The notes under the pieces are model-generated. The model was not told where the DNA came from and searched no databases. It worked only from the letters and a program-made list of their open reading frames with translations. The translations under genes were made by a program, and so were the position numbers. Shown one piece after another: positions 34,829 to 45,315 of a stretch of DNA of 64,000 bases; position 1 is the first letter of the stretch; each line of letters starts with the position of its first letter. Source of the DNA: Hemerocallis citrina (Eukaryota > Streptophyta > Magnoliopsida > Asparagales > Asphodelaceae); contig JACEHZ010000210.1 in assembly GCA_017893485.1 (NCBI GenBank), forward strand, positions 61,001-125,000, written 5' to 3'.

Positions 34829-36520
34829 TCACCATCTTCTGATCCAAAAGAATCTGAAGTGTTTCCAGTTGGCTGGGCAGGAATGCTGCTTGGAATAACA
34901 GATTTCTTTTTTTATAATTTCTTCTCTTAGCCAGTTTGGTACTGCAGCTTTCTTTGGCCGTTCAATGCTGACATCTCCAGGAAAAACAACTCTGGGACCT
35001 AAGCCAAATGGTGCACTAACTGGCGGTACACTAGGCTGGAAGCCATGAACAGGGATTCCCCTAAATGCTGGTGATGGATGCACGAAAGTAGGATCAAACT
35101 GTGTTGTAGCTGAACCTAATGGCATTTGCGGAAAACCAACCCCTGAAGCAGTCGATGAAGTCCAAGCATGAAGAGAGGATGGTGTTGGATTGTGATCTAT
35201 CACTGCACCGTGACTATAACTAATTTTAGGTTCAGAATCATATCTGCTTGCAAATTCTTCGAAAAACACAATGGAGAGATCAGTGATATCTGCCTCATTA
35301 AACCAGTGGATGGTACTTACAAGTCCATCTTGCTGTAGAGAACCATTTGGGAACAATTTTACTAAAATGTCGTACAAATCTTTCAGAAAGGAGTGATTTC
35401 CACATTTAGGTAAAGGCCATCCATCGAGCACAATCTTATCAAGCAACGGAACTAAGTTTTCTCCTTTAGTTACAAGAGGATCCTGATTTGCAGTGGTTTC
35501 AATTTTGATTTTCTTCATTTCCTTGTCCAGAGCCAGCCACACCCAACCGGCCCCCTGTAAAGCAGCTCCCTCTGCATTGGCTTTTTGCATTAAAGCATCC
35601 AACGAACCAAAATCTGTGTCAATTGCCCAACCCAGTGCACCATGTGGAGGTTCACCACCACCCTCACTAGCAGGCTTGAGGTTTTGCCAGAATACAGAGT
35701 GATTGATATGGCCTCTGCCATTGAACTTGATGGCGCTGTGAAGATGAACCACCTTGGATGTCTCATCACCATTCTTTTTATTAGGACCTTTCTGACCAAC
35801 ATAACCCGAGAACAAATCACTCATGTTATCTCCATCGCTAAATTCATTTGTGCTTGATTTAGGAGCTAAAGAATCTGAATGGATATCATTCACCTCAGCA
35901 GAAACTTTGGGGCCATCCATTCTTGAAAAGAGATCTAATTGTCCAAAGCTCCCAAACTCAAAATTCGATTGATCTACTGACTTAATTTCAAGAGCAGTGT
36001 CACTAGATTTCACACCAGTGTCAATCATCAAAGAATTTGGTAAATCTCCAGGTGCCTCCTTCGAACTGGTGAAGTCATTCCATGCATCCAGAGAATCAGC
36101 GTAATCATCGTCATCATCGTCATGTTTAGAATCAGCAAGTTCCTTCATGCCTGATTCATCCGAGCAGATGAAATCTTGCCAATCATCAAACACATTAGTC
36201 GACTTCTCCTTATTATAATCTTCAACATACTCTATACAAATGAAGTATAGTGGTGCCAAACCCAATTTAAATCTCCCACTAGAGAAACAACGAGGACAAA
36301 AATCACAATCGAATACCTTGTTACTCTTGTATCGTTTATAGGAACAATCAGCTAAACAAATATTGCATTCATACTCTTCCATAGGAAATCGATCAAGATT
36401 AGGGTTCATCGAACACTTATCAAGATTAGGTATTAGAATTTGCATACCAATGGATCTGAATGTCGGAATCACCTCCGAAGATTCCAGATTTGGTCTGGAT
36501 GTTGCAATCAAACCTCCCAC
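34829..36520 (-). CDS. Chimeric host-derived ORF: SWI3-like zinc finger plus MnSOD fragment
   Basis: This 563-codon ORF is uninterrupted. Residues about 50-96 form a Cys-rich module ([29 protein letters not shown]) resembling the ZZ-type finger of plant SWI3 chromatin proteins. Residues about 107-245 are acidic and Ser-rich with FDDWQDF and LDAWNDF motifs and a run of six Asp, source unknown. Residues about 250-360 match manganese superoxide dismutase ([53 protein letters not shown]). Residues 361-440 are unassigned. The tail is Pro-rich and ends with [14 protein letters not shown]. The SOD part keeps one metal-ligand His but lacks the N-terminal His and the C-terminal DxWEHAYY ligands, so no SOD activity is expected. 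Introns are absent across the SOD region. Confidence 0.75.
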   Translation of the reverse strand: MGGLIATSRPNLESSEVIPTFRSIGMQILIPNLDKCSMNPNLDRFPMEEYECNICLADCSYKRYKSNKVFDCDFCPRCFSSGRFKLGLAPLYFICIEYVEDYNKEKSTNVFDDWQDFICSDESGMKELADSKHDDDDDDYADSLDAWNDFTSSKEAPGDLPNSLMIDTGVKSSDTALEIKSVDQSNFEFGSFGQLDLFSRMDGPKVSAEVNDIHSDSLAPKSSTNEFSDGDNMSDLFSGYVGQKGPNKKNGDETSKVVHLHSAIKFNGRGHINHSVFWQNLKPASEGGGEPPHGALGWAIDTDFGSLDALMQKANAEGAALQGAGWVWLALDKEMKKIKIETTANQDPLVTKGENLVPLLDKIVLDGWPLPKCGNHSFLKDLYDILVKLFPNGSLQQDGLVSTIHWFNEADITDLSIVFFEEFASRYDSEPKISYSHGAVIDHNPTPSSLHAWTSSTASGVGFPQMPLGSATTQFDPTFVHPSPAFRGIPVHGFQPSVPPVSAPFGLGPRVVFPGDVSIERPKKAAVPNWLREEIIKKEICYSKQHSCPANWKHFRFFWIRRW

Positions 36521-36647
36521 TTGCTAAGACAAGAGTTGCATCCGTGCTAAGATCAAAGGAATTTGCGAAGCTTGCGTTGACAGATCTTTCATTCGATTCT
36601 TTATCACGATCATTCAATTGATCAAGAATTGGTGACTCTGCTGTCAT
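36426..36647 (-). CDS. Short leader ORF upstream of the chimeric ORF
   Basis: This 73-codon frame starts [19 protein letters not shown], about 90 bases after the primer site, and overlaps the start of the 563-codon ORF in another frame. Its ATG precedes the main ATG, so it may be an upstream ORF, or the true N-terminus before a frameshift near 36520. No domain recognised. Confidence 0.4.
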   Translation of the reverse strand: MTAESPILDQLNDRDKESNERSVNASFANSFDLSTDATLVLASGRFDCNIQTKSGIFGGDSDIQIHWYANSNT

Positions 36648-36738
36648 TCAAGATCTGGAGCTACACCAAGAATGCTATTAGGATCTGGTTCTTGAGAAAT
36701 TCCACCATCCTCCCCCAAATTCGCTGCAGAATCGAACA

Positions 36739-36750
36739 GCTCTGATACCA
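36739..36750 (-). promoter_or_regulatory. Primer-binding site, initiator tRNA-Met
   Basis: TGGTATCAGAGC on the minus strand, two bases inside the 5' LTR, is the perfect complement of the plant initiator tRNA-Met 3' end. Confidence 0.9.
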
Positions 36751-36752
36751 CT

Positions 36753-37257
36753 TGTCAGGAATTTGGATTCCGACAGCTACAAAGAACTCGCCATTAATGG
36801 AGAAAAAGGGAGTTAGGGATTGAGAGGGATTAGAAGAGGTCTGAGATTGGAGAAGAAGAAGAGAGGCTTGGGAATTGAGAGAGAGATGAGAGTAGATCTG
36901 AGATTGAAGAAGAATTGAGAACTTTCTATTGCTTGCTTCAAGAAATGGAATACAATGTTCTTATATAGCAGGGAGAGAGTTTGTTACACTAAACGACAAA
37001 CTCAGCTACGTGCGATACGCACCTCTCTTCCCGCCCTATACAATTAAAAAATACGTGCACTATATGTAAACTCCTGATACAGCTGAAACTATCTGTCAAG
37101 ACTCAGTCGACTGAGTCTCCAACAGTCGACTGAAGCCTATCTGCAAACATCCACTCTATCTGTCAATTACAATCTGTTTCCTTCTTCATTTAACTATGGA
37201 TTCCTGATGGCCTCTGCGATTACTTCGGTGATGGTTGGAACTCCGGCGTCCCTAACA
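36753..37257 (-). repeat. 5' LTR of the transducing retrotransposon, with TATA box
   Basis: This 505-bp LTR holds TATATAA on the minus strand at 36961-36967, which would start transcription toward the chimeric ORF. The terminal CCTGACA lies at 36753-36759. It differs from the 3' LTR at about five positions by eye. Confidence 0.9.
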
Positions 37258-37262
37258 GAGTT

Positions 37263-37758
37263 GGTTTGGCTGTGGGTGAGGCCTGTGGTGTATGTTAAAT
37301 TGTGCTATGTGACTCAATTTTGCTATATACGGAATATCGGCAAAACACATTCAATCATTCAAGTTAGATTAAATTTATTAAACAAGATTTAATTGATGAC
37401 CGTTTGACCCCCTGCCAAATCTGACTTTTTTCTTGGCCAATTTGAAGAAAAATAAAAGCACCTTCTTTTTTACCAACATTTGTCTCAGTTTGCAAAATAG
37501 GAAGCTGCCATTTGGATTGAGGGAACCATTTAGCCTCACCCATGTCTTAATTTTTAGCCTCACCCTGATCTCTGCTTGATTCCACATTCAGTTTGCGCCA
37601 TTATTCACTTTCATACATTTTTGAGTCGCTCTATTCGCCAATCCTTCCTTTTCGACATGCGCCAAACTAGTGTTACCAGGTTTGCAGTACGTTTAGGTTC
37701 GTGATACTGGTATGAGATCGATGTTTGTTACCTTGTGTGATGTACGGAGGAGGGGGTA
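37263..37758. other. No gene seen
   Basis: AT-rich unique-looking DNA between the LTR element and LINE-C. No ORF above 70 codons has a recognisable domain. Confidence 0.4.
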
Positions 37759-37774
37759 GGATAAGAGCATCCAC

Positions 37775-39203
37775 TTTTTTTTTATGACACAGGATAGAGT
37801 CCAAAAGACTCCAGCCCAGAATAAATTAATAACGACAAAGATACACGGTTCCGCAACAGAAAGTAATCAGACTACAAGAATATACATACAGTTTACAAGA
37901 TAGAAACTGAACTCCACAAAAGAATAACAACACATAAAAGCAATCCAAGGCCACTGTAAAAACTGAGATAGTAGCTACAGTCCAATGTGAACGACCTCGG
38001 TAGAAGAAGCAAGCGAGCAGACAGGGCCCACGCGCAACTCAACCACATAGCCTCGCAAACGAAGCAGCAAAAGCAGCTGGAGGCACCACCAAGGTTGTGG
38101 ACCACCGGGAGGAGCCCTGCAAGAGAACAACCACCCAAATCCACCTGGAAACAAAACCGCCACCACACACCGCCACCACCTGCCTAAAAACTCAAATACA
38201 GAGAAAGCACTAAAAAGCCGCTCAAAGTAAGAGCCAAACCAACACCTCCGCGGCACCACACACCGCCACAACCAGCCTAAAAACTGAAACACGGAGGAAG
38301 CACCAAAAATGCCGCCCACAGAAATAGCCAAACAACTAAAAAAAAACCTGATCCTAAAGCAGTCGGAGACAGTGCAAGTTGGCAAAAGGCCAATCCCGCC
38401 AGCCTCCCGCCCCGAAGCTCCATGGATCAGTGCACCCAGCACACAGCCAAAAGGCCACAACCACTCTCACAACATACAAGTGGAAGACAGATAAAGCGAC
38501 AGAAGGCAAAGATACCAAAGTAAACATCTGGATAGGCAACACAAGGGGCAAAAGCCATCCAACAGCTCCCAACGGAGCGCAAACCAAATAAAACACCTGA
38601 AAGGCGAAGTAATACGAGATAGCAGGGAAAAACAAAGAGTGTTAAACCAACCAGCAGGGCACAAGGACCTGCCCTCCTGCCCCCTAGGTCCAAGGAAAGG
38701 AGCAGCCAGCACACAGAACCGAAGGCCACTACCACTCCCACTCCAGCAAGAAAAGGAATAGTAAAACAGAAAACCACAAGGCAAAGAGACATAAAGAAAA
38801 TATATGCATTAACATCACACATGCTACAGCCAAACACCCGCTCCAAACAGAGCGTAAGCCCAAAACAGTCTAAAAGAGCAAAGAAACTCCTAAATCAAAG
38901 ACGAGTAAGCTGCCCTACCCTCAGAGCATAGGCTAACTCGCCAACTTGAAAACCTATAAGGAGAACAAACAGTGCTACAATCAAACCCTGCGAGCCACAA
39001 CCATCATACCAAAATGAGACCCAAGAGAGTTGTAGGGCCCTTAGGCAAGGGGAGACAACCAGCAAAAGAAACCCAAAAGGGAGTAATAGACTTCGAGGTC
39101 AACTCTGCAATCAGAAAGGAGAAGTAGTCAGTAGCCCATAGAAGAAACAAAACAATAGAAAAGACGAAACAAAGAAAATGCAGTAGAAAAGGATGATATA
39201 ATA
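37775..39203 (-). other. LINE-C 3' untranslated region with repeats and terminal hairpin
   Basis: About 1.4 kb follows the ORF2 stop. A module CACCACACACCGCCAC...CCTAAAAACT occurs twice (about 38160 and 38253). CAGCACACAG...AGGCCAC occurs near 38436 and 38710. The 3' end carries GAGTC/GACTC (37797-37801 and 37807-37811), a stem just before the tail. Several small ORFs here look spurious. Confidence 0.6.
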
Positions 39204-40492
39204 TTAATGAAGAGTTAGAGGAAAACCGTGCGCATTGAAAAAGCAAACAACATTAAGAAGACGGTAAAGTTGAAGTTTCTCGAACTTCGTCGGTTTGAGC
39301 GTTGAAACCCAAAAGTTGGAGAAGAACACAAGATCGTCCACAAGGGAATTAATAGAGCGATAGGTATTTGAAAAAATCCTATCGTTCCTCCCTTTCCAAA
39401 CAATCCAGATTAATGCCATCATGGATAAATCCCATGAAGCATGCACATCCTGATTCACCTGATTGAATCTCCAAGTTAACCACCAGGCAGAAAAGCAACT
39501 AGGCATACCGTTGACATTCCAAGATCTCTTACAGATCGCTCAAAGGGGACGGAAAAAGGGACAATTCAAAAACAAATGCACCCTATCTTTGTGATGGGTA
39601 GAACACAAGGCGCATTTTTGCTCCCAAGCAAGGTTCCTTTTGTTCAGAACCTCAATATTCAACAGCTTATCGTGGATAGCAAGCCGTCTGTGATGTTAAT
39701 CTTTAGGGGAACCACGCTATTCCAAATGAGCTTATAAAAAGGCGAGACAACTCCACCTGAGTTAAGGAAGTTATAATAGGATTTGATAGAGTAGACTCCC
39801 GAATTAGTCCACCGCCAGTAGATGGCATCACTGGGCGACCAATTGTAGGAACGTAACAAGCCAAGGAGCTTACGAAACTGGGGGAATAGCGAAATCGGGA
39901 GGGCCCTTTTAAAAGGAATATGCCATTCCCTTCGGCTACCAACATACGTGAAGTACTTTTCCACGGTAGCCTATGGATTCTGTGCCAGAGAATACAAACA
40001 TGGAAAAATAGAAACGATCTTCAAGTTATCCAACCAGAGATCGTCCCAAAATTTTACCGATCCTTTGCCACACTGTTTGCGCACCCCACATTTGAAGGGT
40101 TCCGCCATCTTCCAGATGCCCTTCCAAAAAGGGGAAGCGGCAGTGGGAAGAGAGGGGTATAGAGCCCAAATATGGTGTCTTTTATGGTAACGGTAAGAAA
40201 CAATTTTTGCCCAGGCTAAATCCGGTTGTTTGAGGGCTTTCCAAATCTATTTCCCCAGGAGGGCAAGATTTTGGTGCCTCAAATTAAGAATCCCCAGACC
40301 GCCTTCGCACTTTGATTTGCATACCAACTCCCACTTACAAAGGTTTTTCCCGGCCAAATACTCCGGAGTGCCGACCCAGAAGAAATTCCTACAAATCTTA
40401 TCAATGCGTTTAATGACCCAGGACGACAAGTAGAAAAAGGACATCATATATAGAGGTATGGCGGAAAGAACGGAGTTAACAAGCACCAATCT

Positions 40493-40531
<39 letters not shown>

Positions 40532-42885
40532 AGAAAGGTGCCGCCCTGACCAATTATTGAGTCTCCTTTCCACTCTATCGATCATAGGGGCCCAGTCACT
40601 TCTATGAAGCTTTCCCCATCTAAGAGGGATGCCAAGGTATGTGATGGGAAAAGAACCGGACACACAATTAAAAAATTATGACACCTCAAGCTGACGCTCG
40701 TTGGATCCGCCCAGCCAAATAACCAAAGTTTTATTAAAATTGATGGATAGACCCGAAGCACGCTCAAAAATATAAAGTAGCAGCTAAAGGTTCGCAGGGT
40801 AATCTCATTCGGTTTAGCAAAGATGATAGTGTCGTCCGCATATTGCAGATTGAGCACACCCCTAAAACCTTGGAATCCCCCCAAACCCTCGATAACATTA
40901 GCTCTCCAAGCATTGAGAAGTAATTTACTAAAAACATCAGCCACCAGGGCAAACAGTAGAGGGGAAATTGGGTCTCCTTGACGGAGGCCTCTTTTGCATT
41001 TGAATTTTTTTCCTTCGGATCCATTGATAATGATAGAAGAAGTACCAGAAAACAAGCTAGCTCTGATCCAAGAAGTCCATTTCGGGCCAAAGCCACGATG
41101 ATGAAAGATATCGAAAAGAAACTCCCAGTTGACTTTGTCGTAAGCTTTCTCAAAGTCCAATTTAAGAAGAATCCCTTCCGTTTTCGCGCGGTGACAGCTC
41201 GAGATAATTTCTTGCACTGCGGCAACACTGTCTAAAATGAAACGATCATGGATGAAACCCGACTGAGCCGAGTCAATCAAAGGGGAAATTACGAGTTTCA
41301 GGCGATTGGTGAGAACTTTCATCACAATCTTAAAAAGGGAATTGAGTAGGCTAATCGGCCTAAAAGAAGATACACGATTAGCACCTATCAATATGGGAAT
41401 GAGGACAATATGAGCGTAATTAATACGGTTGAAAGATAGTTGACCGTTATAAAGATCTCCAAACATCGAAAGGAAATCGCCCTTAATCAAAACCCAAAAT
41501 TTTGAAAGAAAAGGGCCGGAAAACCGTCCGGTCCCGGAGCAGCATCACTGCTCGAGGAAAAGACAGCCCGTTGAATCTCTTCCAGAGAGAACGGAGCTTC
41601 GAGGGACGATAAATTGTGAGATTCCTCCCCATACAGTTGAAACCAATCAAGCTGTATGGAACGGTTACCTTGGGATCCCAAGAGGTTTTTATAATAGGAG
41701 AAAAAGGTGGCATGGAATTCCGAATCCGAGGTTAGAAAATGGAGGAGATGCGATTACAGCGATTACAGCGTTGGCGATGCGAAGAAAAGCTATGGAAGAA
41801 GGAAGTGTTCGCATCGCCCTGCCGAAGCCAGTTGGCCTTCGCACGTTGAGCCCATTTGATGTGGTCCTGCTGAAGCAGGGAGTTGTACTCTCTTTTACAC
41901 TCCAATCTATGGGATCTATCAAGATCGGAGATCGGTCCAGACTCTTTCCGAAGATCAATATCATGAATCGTGGCTAGAAGAGAGTTCTTGCGAGCGTGGG
42001 AATTAGCAAACCTTTCTTTCCGCCAGACTTTACAGCCGTGTTTAACGGAATGAAGTTTCAGTAAGATACGCCCCACGCCATAGGACCCCACACTCGAGGA
42101 AAGGCAGTGTAGAATCCTACCAACAAAAATCTGATCCTCCAGCCAAAACTTTTCAAACCTGAATTTGAAAGGTTTGGAAAAAATGAAATGCGAGTAAAGA
42201 GCAATTGGAACATGGTCGGAGCACGGATTTGGAAGTGCTTGGACACAAGAGTGATGGAAGAATGGAATCCAGTCCTGGGAAACCAGAAGCGGTCTAATTT
42301 AGCCATAGAGGGATCAAGCCTCATATTAGACCAAGTAAAGGATCTACCAATAATGGGAAGGTCTATTAGCTGAAGGGCGCGAATACAATTGTTAAAACGA
42401 TGGGAGTCACCCAATCGCGAAGCATTGCCCAATCACTCGTTAGTGAAACGGGTTACATTGAAGTCGCCACAAAATATCCACCAACCAGAGATGCAACCAA
42501 CAAAGGACAAAAATTCAGCCCAAAATTGTTGACGAAGTTCGGCAGAGGACGGACCATAGACCGACACGATAGTAACGGTGCGGTTAAATTCCAACCAATG
42601 TTGGGTAATCACAAGAAAGAATTTAAGCCTTCGAACCGACAGAAGGTTGTATATAGAAGGTTTGAAACCCAGCAGGATCCCCCCGCAAGAGTGATTAGCA
42701 TCCAGGCTAACCCACTGAGAGATCAGCTGACCTCCTAATGCTCTGCCGATAGCAGAGGAGAAGGAGTCAAGCTTAGTTTCTTGAATGGAGATTAAGTCAC
42801 AATGAATAGAGGAGATCAATTGAAGGACAGCTTCTTTTTTGTGGGTGCTGCCTAGCCCGCGCACATTTCAAGAGACGTTAATCAT
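39204..42885 (-). pseudogene. LINE-C ORF2 (endonuclease-RT-zf-RVT), broken
   Basis: An ATG at 42885 opens MINVS, then TGA (42868-42870) stands where plant LINEs have Trp, then NVRGLGS, the endonuclease start. SIQETKLDS, SVYGPS and CGDFNVTRF follow, then LAKLDRFWF-like text in MAKLDRFW. RT blocks are APGPDGFPALFF, FRPISLLNSLFKIVMKVL, SGFIHDRFILDSV, LKLDFEKAYDKV, RGLRQGDPISPLLFAL and YADD (40831-40842). A frameshift follows near 40780, and a 37-base C run (40494-40530) sits in the VLVNSVLSAIPLYMM region. A zf-RVT part (CALCSTHHKDRVHLFLNC) lies near 39600. At least four stops or shifts make it inactive. Confidence 0.85.
40494..40530. repeat. 37-base poly-C tract inside LINE-C ORF2
   Basis: An uninterrupted run of 37 C on the plus strand (G on the coding strand) replaces what in related LINEs is a short G-rich codon pair before RLVLVNSVL. 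It either expanded by slippage or is an assembly fault. Confidence 0.9.
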
Positions 42886-43425
42886 AACTAGATGAAAACT
42901 CAGAAGCTCTAGAAATTTCTAAGGACCTGATCTCTTCCAAGATATCTGCATTGGAAGGGTCAATAATTACCCCCATTGGAGAAGTTAAGGCCAACATGTC
43001 CGCATTGGACAGCGAGTCAAAATGGATTTGGTAAACCGACCCAAGAACATTGTTGCTAACCTTGGAAGTCGGTGCACCTTGGAATGGAGGAATTTCCAAG
43101 TTCTGCACTTGGGCCGCAAGAGATGCTTTGGAAGAAGACGATAAATGCGCATCGTTTTTGGCACAAATGCGAGCGCTAGAACGTATAATGGGGGAAATGA
43201 TCCTAGCCTTGGGAGCCTTACAATAGTTGGAGTGGGGAGGAGAGCTGGGTTTCTGAGACCCTCTGTCCCCCAAACCAATAGGATCGGATAGGGCAGCAAG
43301 TGCTGCAACCGACCTAGAATCAGATAGAAGGGAGAGGGAAGGGGAGAGAGAAACAGAGGAGACATACTGCTTAAGACAAAGAGATATGGTATTGACAACG
43401 GTAACGTCTCCAGCCCATTAAGACG
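42878..43425 (-). pseudogene. LINE-C ORF1 C-terminal part in shifted frame
   Basis: A 131-codon frame (43273 down to 42878) ends LEISRASEFSSSYD. Its TAG at 42878-42880 overlaps the ORF2 ATG region (42883-42885), so ORF1 and ORF2 probably overlapped by a few bases originally. A frameshift between about 43280 and 43430 separates it from the main ORF1. Confidence 0.5.
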
Positions 43426-45315
43426 TTACAATGCAATATAGGAAGCATCGTAGCAACGAATAGAGGGTGCCAAAAATCTACTCTCAATAGGCAATTTAAA
43501 AAAGCAAGAATAAAAAACCATAGGTACAGAATGAAAATCTGAAAAAACACCAGAAATAGAGGAGCAAACCTTGGGGTCAGGCAAAGCTCCCGAGTGTTCC
43601 TTAATTTCCTCGGATTGAAGATCGTCCGACTCCGTCCAATCCGCTGCGATAAGGGAAGAAGCGGCGGTCTTAACCTCCTGAACTGAATCAGTCACAACAG
43701 GCATCGAAACTATTTTCGGGGCGGCCACAGTTCCCTGAGATAGGGCTTTGGGAAATGAGGACTTCGGCGCTGACTGCCCTTGAAGAGAAGAAACATATTT
43801 ATCCCAGTCGGAACAGTAATGTGGATTAACACTCCAGTCAGGCCATGCCTCAGAACCAGCCCGAATGGAGGAAACCACAGCAGGGACAGCATGCCCAGGT
43901 TTGGAAGGAGTCTTCTCTTCAGACAAAGTAGCTATCGGAGGAGAACAGGAGGGGGGACCAGAAGAGCTTGGTATAATAGTAGAGGATGTTACAGTCGGTT
44001 GGGACGCAGGCCCAAGGGAGGCAATGTTTGGATTGATCCAAACCAAATTAGGGGGTTTGAGAGGAGATTTAGTAGTAGAGAGGGGTCCCCCTGCCCCCGC
44101 ACGAGCTCTCCCTTTAGGGGCGGCCTTGAACATAAGCCGTTGCTTGGCGATCCGCTTGGAGGAGGAACCCTCATTGAAGCTAGCCGGAGGCCCAGAAGCG
44201 TCCAAACCCAGAGAGGCTGGTGCAGGGACAGGTACAAGCGCCGTTGCAGCGAGGTCCACCTCATGGAAGGAAATGGTGATAGGGAAAGAGGCATCATCAA
44301 GACGCAGAGTGTACGACGACACTCGGTCACCTACCGGGCTGCACAGAAACTCCGCTTCCACTTGGAGGCAGCCAGAGGCAAGGAAAGTGGCCGAGGAGGT
44401 ACAAATTAGGTCCCCAATGCATTTGGTCATCTTAGCAACCCATCGAGGGGAGTCGCAGAATGGGGGGAGACCCACAATGGAAACTTTAGTAGGTTTCGGG
44501 TGAAGAGCAGAGATAGTAGACCCAAAACAAGGCCATTTACGAATAGTGAGGCTGCTGGCACCAACAGAGAACTCCTTAGTATCTACCAATTCCTGTAGGA
44601 TGGTGGAAGAGGGACATTTGATGACAATATCACCATTGGAACATGCATTGACCGACCAAGTCCAGTTGGGGCAATTGCAGGTATTGCACAGAAAAGCATC
44701 TAGGGTAGAGAACGGTAAAGAGCCTCCCATAATGGAGACTGCCCTGAAACATTCAATAGATGCCTTTTTCTCCAATAACTCAGGGGAAAGAGGACAGAAG
44801 ACCAACATTTGAGTCGGCGAACGAGTGGAAGAGGCAGGAGCAGGGAGACGCAGGGAAGGTTGAGGAGTAAGCACCTCCCTCGCTCGGGGTGCCGGAGCAG
44901 CGGAATCAGGGATCAGTTGAGAAGTAGGAGGGGCGGGGAGAAGCGCAGTCGAGTCTGAGATCTCAGCCTTCTTAGATTTTTGGGCTTGAATCTCCAAGCG
45001 CTTAGCTTTAAGAGACGGGAAGTCAAGCGCTCCCAAAACTTGGTCCGAAATCGGAGTTCCCATCGGAAGGCCAAGCAAGTGCTGAAGTGGGTAACATTGA
45101 TTTCGCGAGTGACCCAACTTCTTGCTGAAAAGACATTTCATTTTGTTAAGACAAAACGCTTTCAGGTGCCCCGGTTGGAGACAACGAAAACAGAGCGGAG
45201 GAGAAGAAGAGTTTAGAGAGGAAGAAGAGGATTGAGAAGAAGACAAAGAGAAAAGGATAAAAGGAGAGGCGGAACTTTCTCGACCATGGGCCTTTCGAAA
45301 AAGGTGGGCCGGCAT
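43426..45315 (-). CDS. LINE-C ORF1, zinc-knuckle RNA-binding protein
   Basis: A 629-codon open frame starts at ATG 45315 (MPAHLFRKAHGRESS). Residues about 42-76 hold CFRCLQPGHLKAFC, an intact CCHC knuckle, and CLFSKKLGHSRNQC, in which the second Cys is Ser, so that knuckle is damaged. QHLLGLPMGTP follows as in LINE-A. A middle region (about 180-350) with FRAVSIMGG, WSVNACSNGDIVIKC and EVDLAAT resembles the RRM-like/DUF4283 part of plant LINE ORF1. The rest is Pro/Ser-rich. It would bind element RNA. Frame-shifted C-terminal text continues to 42878. Confidence 0.7.
   Translation of the reverse strand: MPAHLFRKAHGRESSASPFILFSLSSSQSSSSSLNSSSPPLCFRCLQPGHLKAFCLNKMKCLFSKKLGHSRNQCYPLQHLLGLPMGTPISDQVLGALDFPSLKAKRLEIQAQKSKKAEISDSTALLPAPPTSQLIPDSAAPAPRAREVLTPQPSLRLPAPASSTRSPTQMLVFCPLSPELLEKKASIECFRAVSIMGGSLPFSTLDAFLCNTCNCPNWTWSVNACSNGDIVIKCPSSTILQELVDTKEFSVGASSLTIRKWPCFGSTISALHPKPTKVSIVGLPPFCDSPRWVAKMTKCIGDLICTSSATFLASGCLQVEAEFLCSPVGDRVSSYTLRLDDASFPITISFHEVDLAATALVPVPAPASLGLDASGPPASFNEGSSSKRIAKQRLMFKAAPKGRARAGAGGPLSTTKSPLKPPNLVWINPNIASLGPASQPTVTSSTIIPSSSGPPSCSPPIATLSEEKTPSKPGHAVPAVVSSIRAGSEAWPDWSVNPHYCSDWDKYVSSLQGQSAPKSSFPKALSQGTVAAPKIVSMPVVTDSVQEVKTAASSLIAADWTESDDLQSEEIKEHSGALPDPKVCSSISGVFSDFHSVPMVFYSCFFKLPIESRFLAPSIRCYDASYIAL

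Larger units (their letters stand above)
34146..37257 (-). mobile_element. Non-autonomous LTR retrotransposon carrying host gene sequence (Bs1-like)
   Basis: Two nearly identical LTRs (34146-34651 and 36753-37257) each start TGTCAGG and end CCTAACA. They are flanked by a perfect target duplication GAGTT (34141-34145 and 37258-37262). A perfect initiator-Met primer site (36739-36750) and a polypurine tract (34652-34669) set the orientation as minus. The 2.1-kb interior has no gag, protease, integrase or RT. It carries one 563-codon ORF with segments recognisable as host proteins. I see four substitutions and one indel between the LTRs, so insertion is recent. The plan is that of maize Bs1, which transduced several cellular genes. 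Confidence 0.9.

Noticed and set aside
38354..38846. Hydrophobic minus-strand ORFs in the LINE-C 3' region
   Set aside because: Three overlapping frames in a repetitive segment, Cys/Leu/Phe-rich by composition; no motif.
43780..44503. Two overlapping plus-strand ORFs of 209 and 212 codons
   Set aside because: They lie opposite LINE-C ORF1, which has zinc knuckles and family context. The plus frames have no domain and arise from its GC-rich composition.
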